Shown here: piece by piece, positions 5,536 to 7,360 of the stretch
Position numbering within the stretch: position 1 is the first letter of the stretch
Layout: each line of letters begins with the position of its first letter
From: an uncultured Bacilli bacterium
GTDB taxonomy: Bacteria; Bacillota_I; Bacilli_A; RF39; UBA660
Direction of reading: 5' to 3'
Length of the DNA: 7,360 nt
Assembly: GCA_947627145.1 (NCBI GenBank)
Contig: CANQUW010000052.1
Span: 1-7,360 of the forward strand
Notes under the pieces: generated by a model
Databases searched by the model: none
Told to the model about the DNA's origin: nothing
Seen by the model: the letters and a program-made list of their open reading frames with translations, nothing else
Made by a program: the position numbers and the translations under genes

Positions 5536-6339
5536 ATGAAAGGAATCTTAGGTAAAAAAATAGGAATGACTCAAGTATTTACTAAAGAAGGTAAATTAAT
5601 TCCTGTTACTGTTATTGAAGTAGAAGATAATGTTGTTACTCAAATTAAAACAGTAGAAAAAGATGGATACGATGCTATTCAACTTGCTACAGGAACTACT
5701 ACTGAAAAACGTAGTAATAAACCTAAAATGGGTCATACAAAAAAAGCAAATACTTCACCTAAGCGCTTCTTAAAGGAAATAAGAGGAGTAGATGTTAAGG
5801 AGTACACTTTAGGACAAACTATTGGTGTAGATATCTTTAATCCTGGTGAAATTGTTGATGTTAGTGGAACTAGCAAAGGAAAAGGTTTTCAAGGAGTTAT
5901 TAAACGTCATAATCAATCACGTGGACCAATGGGACATGGTTCTCAATACCATCGTGGTGTAGGTTCTCTTGGTACAATGAGGCCAATGCATGTACTTAAA
6001 GGTAAAAAGATGGCTGGACAAATGGGTCATGTTACTAGAACAGTTCAAAATCTTCTAGTTGTATCTATTGATCCAGAAAATAATGTTATCTTAATTAAAG
6101 GTAATGTTCCAGGACCAAAGAATTCATTTGTTACTATTAAGACTGCTGTTAAACGTGGTAATGAAACAGAAGAAGCTGCTGATTTAATTACTTATGTATC
6201 TGAAGAAGTACCAGTAGAAGAGAATGCTTCAGAAGAAGTAACTGAAGAAACAGTAGATACAGTAGTAGAAGATACAGATACAACAGATGATGCTAAAGTA
6301 GAAGAAGCTACTGAAGCAGAAGAATCATCACAAGAATAA
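5536..6339 (+). CDS. rplC: Large ribosomal subunit protein uL3 with acidic C-terminal tail
   Basis: L3 is a primary assembly protein of the 50S subunit, binding 23S rRNA with a loop reaching toward the peptidyl transferase centre. From the ATG at 5536 the protein has 267 residues, against about 209 in Bacillus. The core (1-208) shows [15 protein letters not shown], the [16 protein letters not shown] block (about 110-125), [29 protein letters not shown] and the C-terminal [18 protein letters not shown]. After this normal end comes a 59-residue tail (209-267) with 24 Asp/Glu and a single Lys, rich in Val, Thr and Ser, and predicted to be disordered. The tail is in frame and uses the same AT-rich codons, with no sign of frameshift or insertion. 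It lies between rpsJ and rplD in the canonical order. Confidence 0.97.
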   Translation: MKGILGKKIGMTQVFTKEGKLIPVTVIEVEDNVVTQIKTVEKDGYDAIQLATGTTTEKRSNKPKMGHTKKANTSPKRFLKEIRGVDVKEYTLGQTIGVDIFNPGEIVDVSGTSKGKGFQGVIKRHNQSRGPMGHGSQYHRGVGSLGTMRPMHVLKGKKMAGQMGHVTRTVQNLLVVSIDPENNVILIKGNVPGPKNSFVTIKTAVKRGNETEEAADLITYVSEEVPVEENASEEVTEETVDTVVEDTDTTDDAKVEEATEAEESSQE

Positions 6340-6388
6340 GAATTTTATAAAAATAATTAATTAATGTGATGAAAGGAGGAAAACAAGA

Positions 6389-7015
6389 ATGAAAAAAGTA
6401 GACGTTTTAGATCTTAAAGGTGAAAAGATTAAACAAATAAATTTAGATGAAAACATTTTTGGTATTGAACCAAATAAGAACGTTTTATATGATGCTATTA
6501 TTTTAGCAAGAGCATCCCTTAGACAAGGAACTCATAAAACTAAAAATAGAAGCGAAGTTAGAGGTGGCGGAAGAAAGCCATGGAGACAAAAAGGAACAGG
6601 ACATGCTCGTCAAGGATCAATACGTGCTGTTCAATGGGTAGGTGGAGGACGTTATGGAACTCCAGTACCTAGAGACTATAGTAAAAAACAAAATAGAAAA
6701 GAAAGAAGACTTGCATTACTTTCTGCTTTAAGTGAAAAAGCAATAGATAAAAATATCGTTGTTTTAGAAGAACTTAAATTAAAGGAAAATAAAACACGTG
6801 AATTTGCTAATTTACTTAAAACATTAAAACTTGATGATAAGAAAGTATTAGTAGTTGTTAACGATGAAGAATTACCTTTAGCAATTGCTGCTCGTAATCT
6901 AGGAACAGTTCTTGTTATTGGATATGATGAACTTAACGTTTTAGATATCGTTAGTTGTGATACAATTTTAACAACTGAAGATAATCTTAATAAAATTAAG
7001 GAGGTGCTTAGTTAA
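6389..7015 (+). CDS. rplD: Large ribosomal subunit protein uL4
   Basis: L4 is a primary 23S rRNA-binding protein whose extended loop lines the exit tunnel; in enterobacteria it also represses the S10 operon. The 208-aa product is of normal length (about 207 in Bacillus). The long basic loop (about 45-90) is intact: [19 protein letters not shown], then [14 protein letters not shown], then [19 protein letters not shown] globular C-terminal part (about 100-208) follows, with KVLVVVNDE and the usual strand order. A strong AAAGGAGG (6372-6379) lies nine bases before the ATG. The 49-base gap after rplC contains no terminator or clear promoter. The TAA stop overlaps the rplW start by one base (TAATG), which suggests translational coupling. 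Confidence 0.98.
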   Translation: MKKVDVLDLKGEKIKQINLDENIFGIEPNKNVLYDAIILARASLRQGTHKTKNRSEVRGGGRKPWRQKGTGHARQGSIRAVQWVGGGRYGTPVPRDYSKKQNRKERRLALLSALSEKAIDKNIVVLEELKLKENKTREFANLLKTLKLDDKKVLVVVNDEELPLAIAARNLGTVLVIGYDELNVLDIVSCDTILTTEDNLNKIKEVLS

Positions 7016-7296
7016 TGGATGTTAAATATTTAGAAATTATTAAAGCACCAGTAGTTACTGAAAAATCTCAAATGGCTTTGCAAAACGGTGTATATACTTT
7101 TAAAGTAGATTCTCGTGCTAATAAGACAGAGATTAAAAGTGCTATTGAAAGATTATTTAATGTAAAAGTTAAAAGTATTAGAACATTGAATGTTAAACCT
7201 AAAAAAAGAAGAGTTGGACGTTATACTGGAATGACAAATCGCTTTAAAAAAGCAATTGTTACTCTAGAAGAAGGTCAAACTATAGATCTTGGTTAG
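7015..7296 (+). CDS. rplW: Large ribosomal subunit protein uL23
   Basis: L23 sits at the mouth of the 50S exit tunnel, where signal recognition particle and trigger factor dock. The 93-aa product has the usual short bacterial length and hallmarks: [12 protein letters not shown] (9-20), [19 protein letters not shown] (27-45), [20 protein letters not shown] (47-66) and the C-terminal [15 protein letters not shown]. Its ATG shares one base with the rplD stop, and AAGGAGGTG (6998-7006), within the end of rplD, provides the Shine-Dalgarno, so the two genes are likely translationally coupled. Confidence 0.97.
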   Translation: MDVKYLEIIKAPVVTEKSQMALQNGVYTFKVDSRANKTEIKSAIERLFNVKVKSIRTLNVKPKKRRVGRYTGMTNRFKKAIVTLEEGQTIDLG

Positions 7297-7312
7297 AAGG
7301 AGGAGAAAATAA

Positions 7313-7360
7313 ATGGCAATTAGAAATTATAAACCTACTACACCAGGACGTAGAAAGATG
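7313..7360 (+). CDS. rplB: Large ribosomal subunit protein uL2, first 16 codons
   Basis: The visible N-terminus MAIRNYKPTTPGRRKM matches the start of bacterial L2 (MAIKKYKPTSNGRR-type). AAGGAGG at 7297-7303, directly after the rplW stop, lies nine bases before the ATG. The gene follows rplW as in the canonical S10 operon and is cut by the right window edge. L2 is a 50S protein required for subunit association and peptidyl transferase activity. Confidence 0.95.
   Translation, partial: MAIRNYKPTTPGRRKM

Overview
The window comes from a very AT-rich, C-poor low-GC Gram-positive bacterium (Bacillota). An uncultured gut Mollicutes/RF39-like or Erysipelotrichia-like lineage would fit, but this placement is an inference from base composition, Firmicutes-type ribosomal proteins, promoter style and gene content; no marker here settles it. 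The genetic code looks standard: TGG encodes Trp in the proteins and TGA ends the 82-aa gene at 709-711, so this is not a Mycoplasma-type code. All recognisable genes lie on the + strand. No tRNA, rRNA, CRISPR array or insertion sequence was seen, and no stretch over 300 bases lacks a gene; the largest gap is 4962-5204.

Left part (1-3182), three small units. Unit 1 is the 3' end of an unidentified protein with a Pro-Asn repeat, then an unidentified acidic 82-aa protein, closed by a terminator that starts inside the last codons of the 82-aa gene. Unit 2 is a membrane-anchored VanY/M15-family D,D-carboxypeptidase with two Ig-like DUF5011-type modules. Unit 3 is a Y-family DNA polymerase (DinB/UmuC type) with catalytic acidic residues and a beta-clamp-binding motif. 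Its promoter holds a near-consensus Gram-positive LexA (SOS) box wedged between the -35 and -10 elements. A hairpin terminator follows.

Middle part (3183-5001): an extended -10 promoter drives a two-gene unit. The first gene encodes a 478-aa protein of unknown function whose C-terminal third is made of exact 22-residue leucine-rich-repeat-like units. One base after its stop comes a 95-aa unknown protein, then a strong terminator. This is the least explained part of the window.

Right part (5053-7360): the start of the S10 ribosomal protein operon. A strong promoter and a structured leader of about 115 nt precede rpsJ (S10), rplC (L3), rplD (L4), rplW (L23) and the first 16 codons of rplB (L2). 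Gene order and spacing are canonical. The notable oddity is a 59-residue, strongly acidic C-terminal tail on L3. Three computed longest-ORF starts (polymerase, 478-aa protein, L3) fall on or at the edge of Shine-Dalgarno sequences; the ATGs downstream of them are the better starts and are used here.
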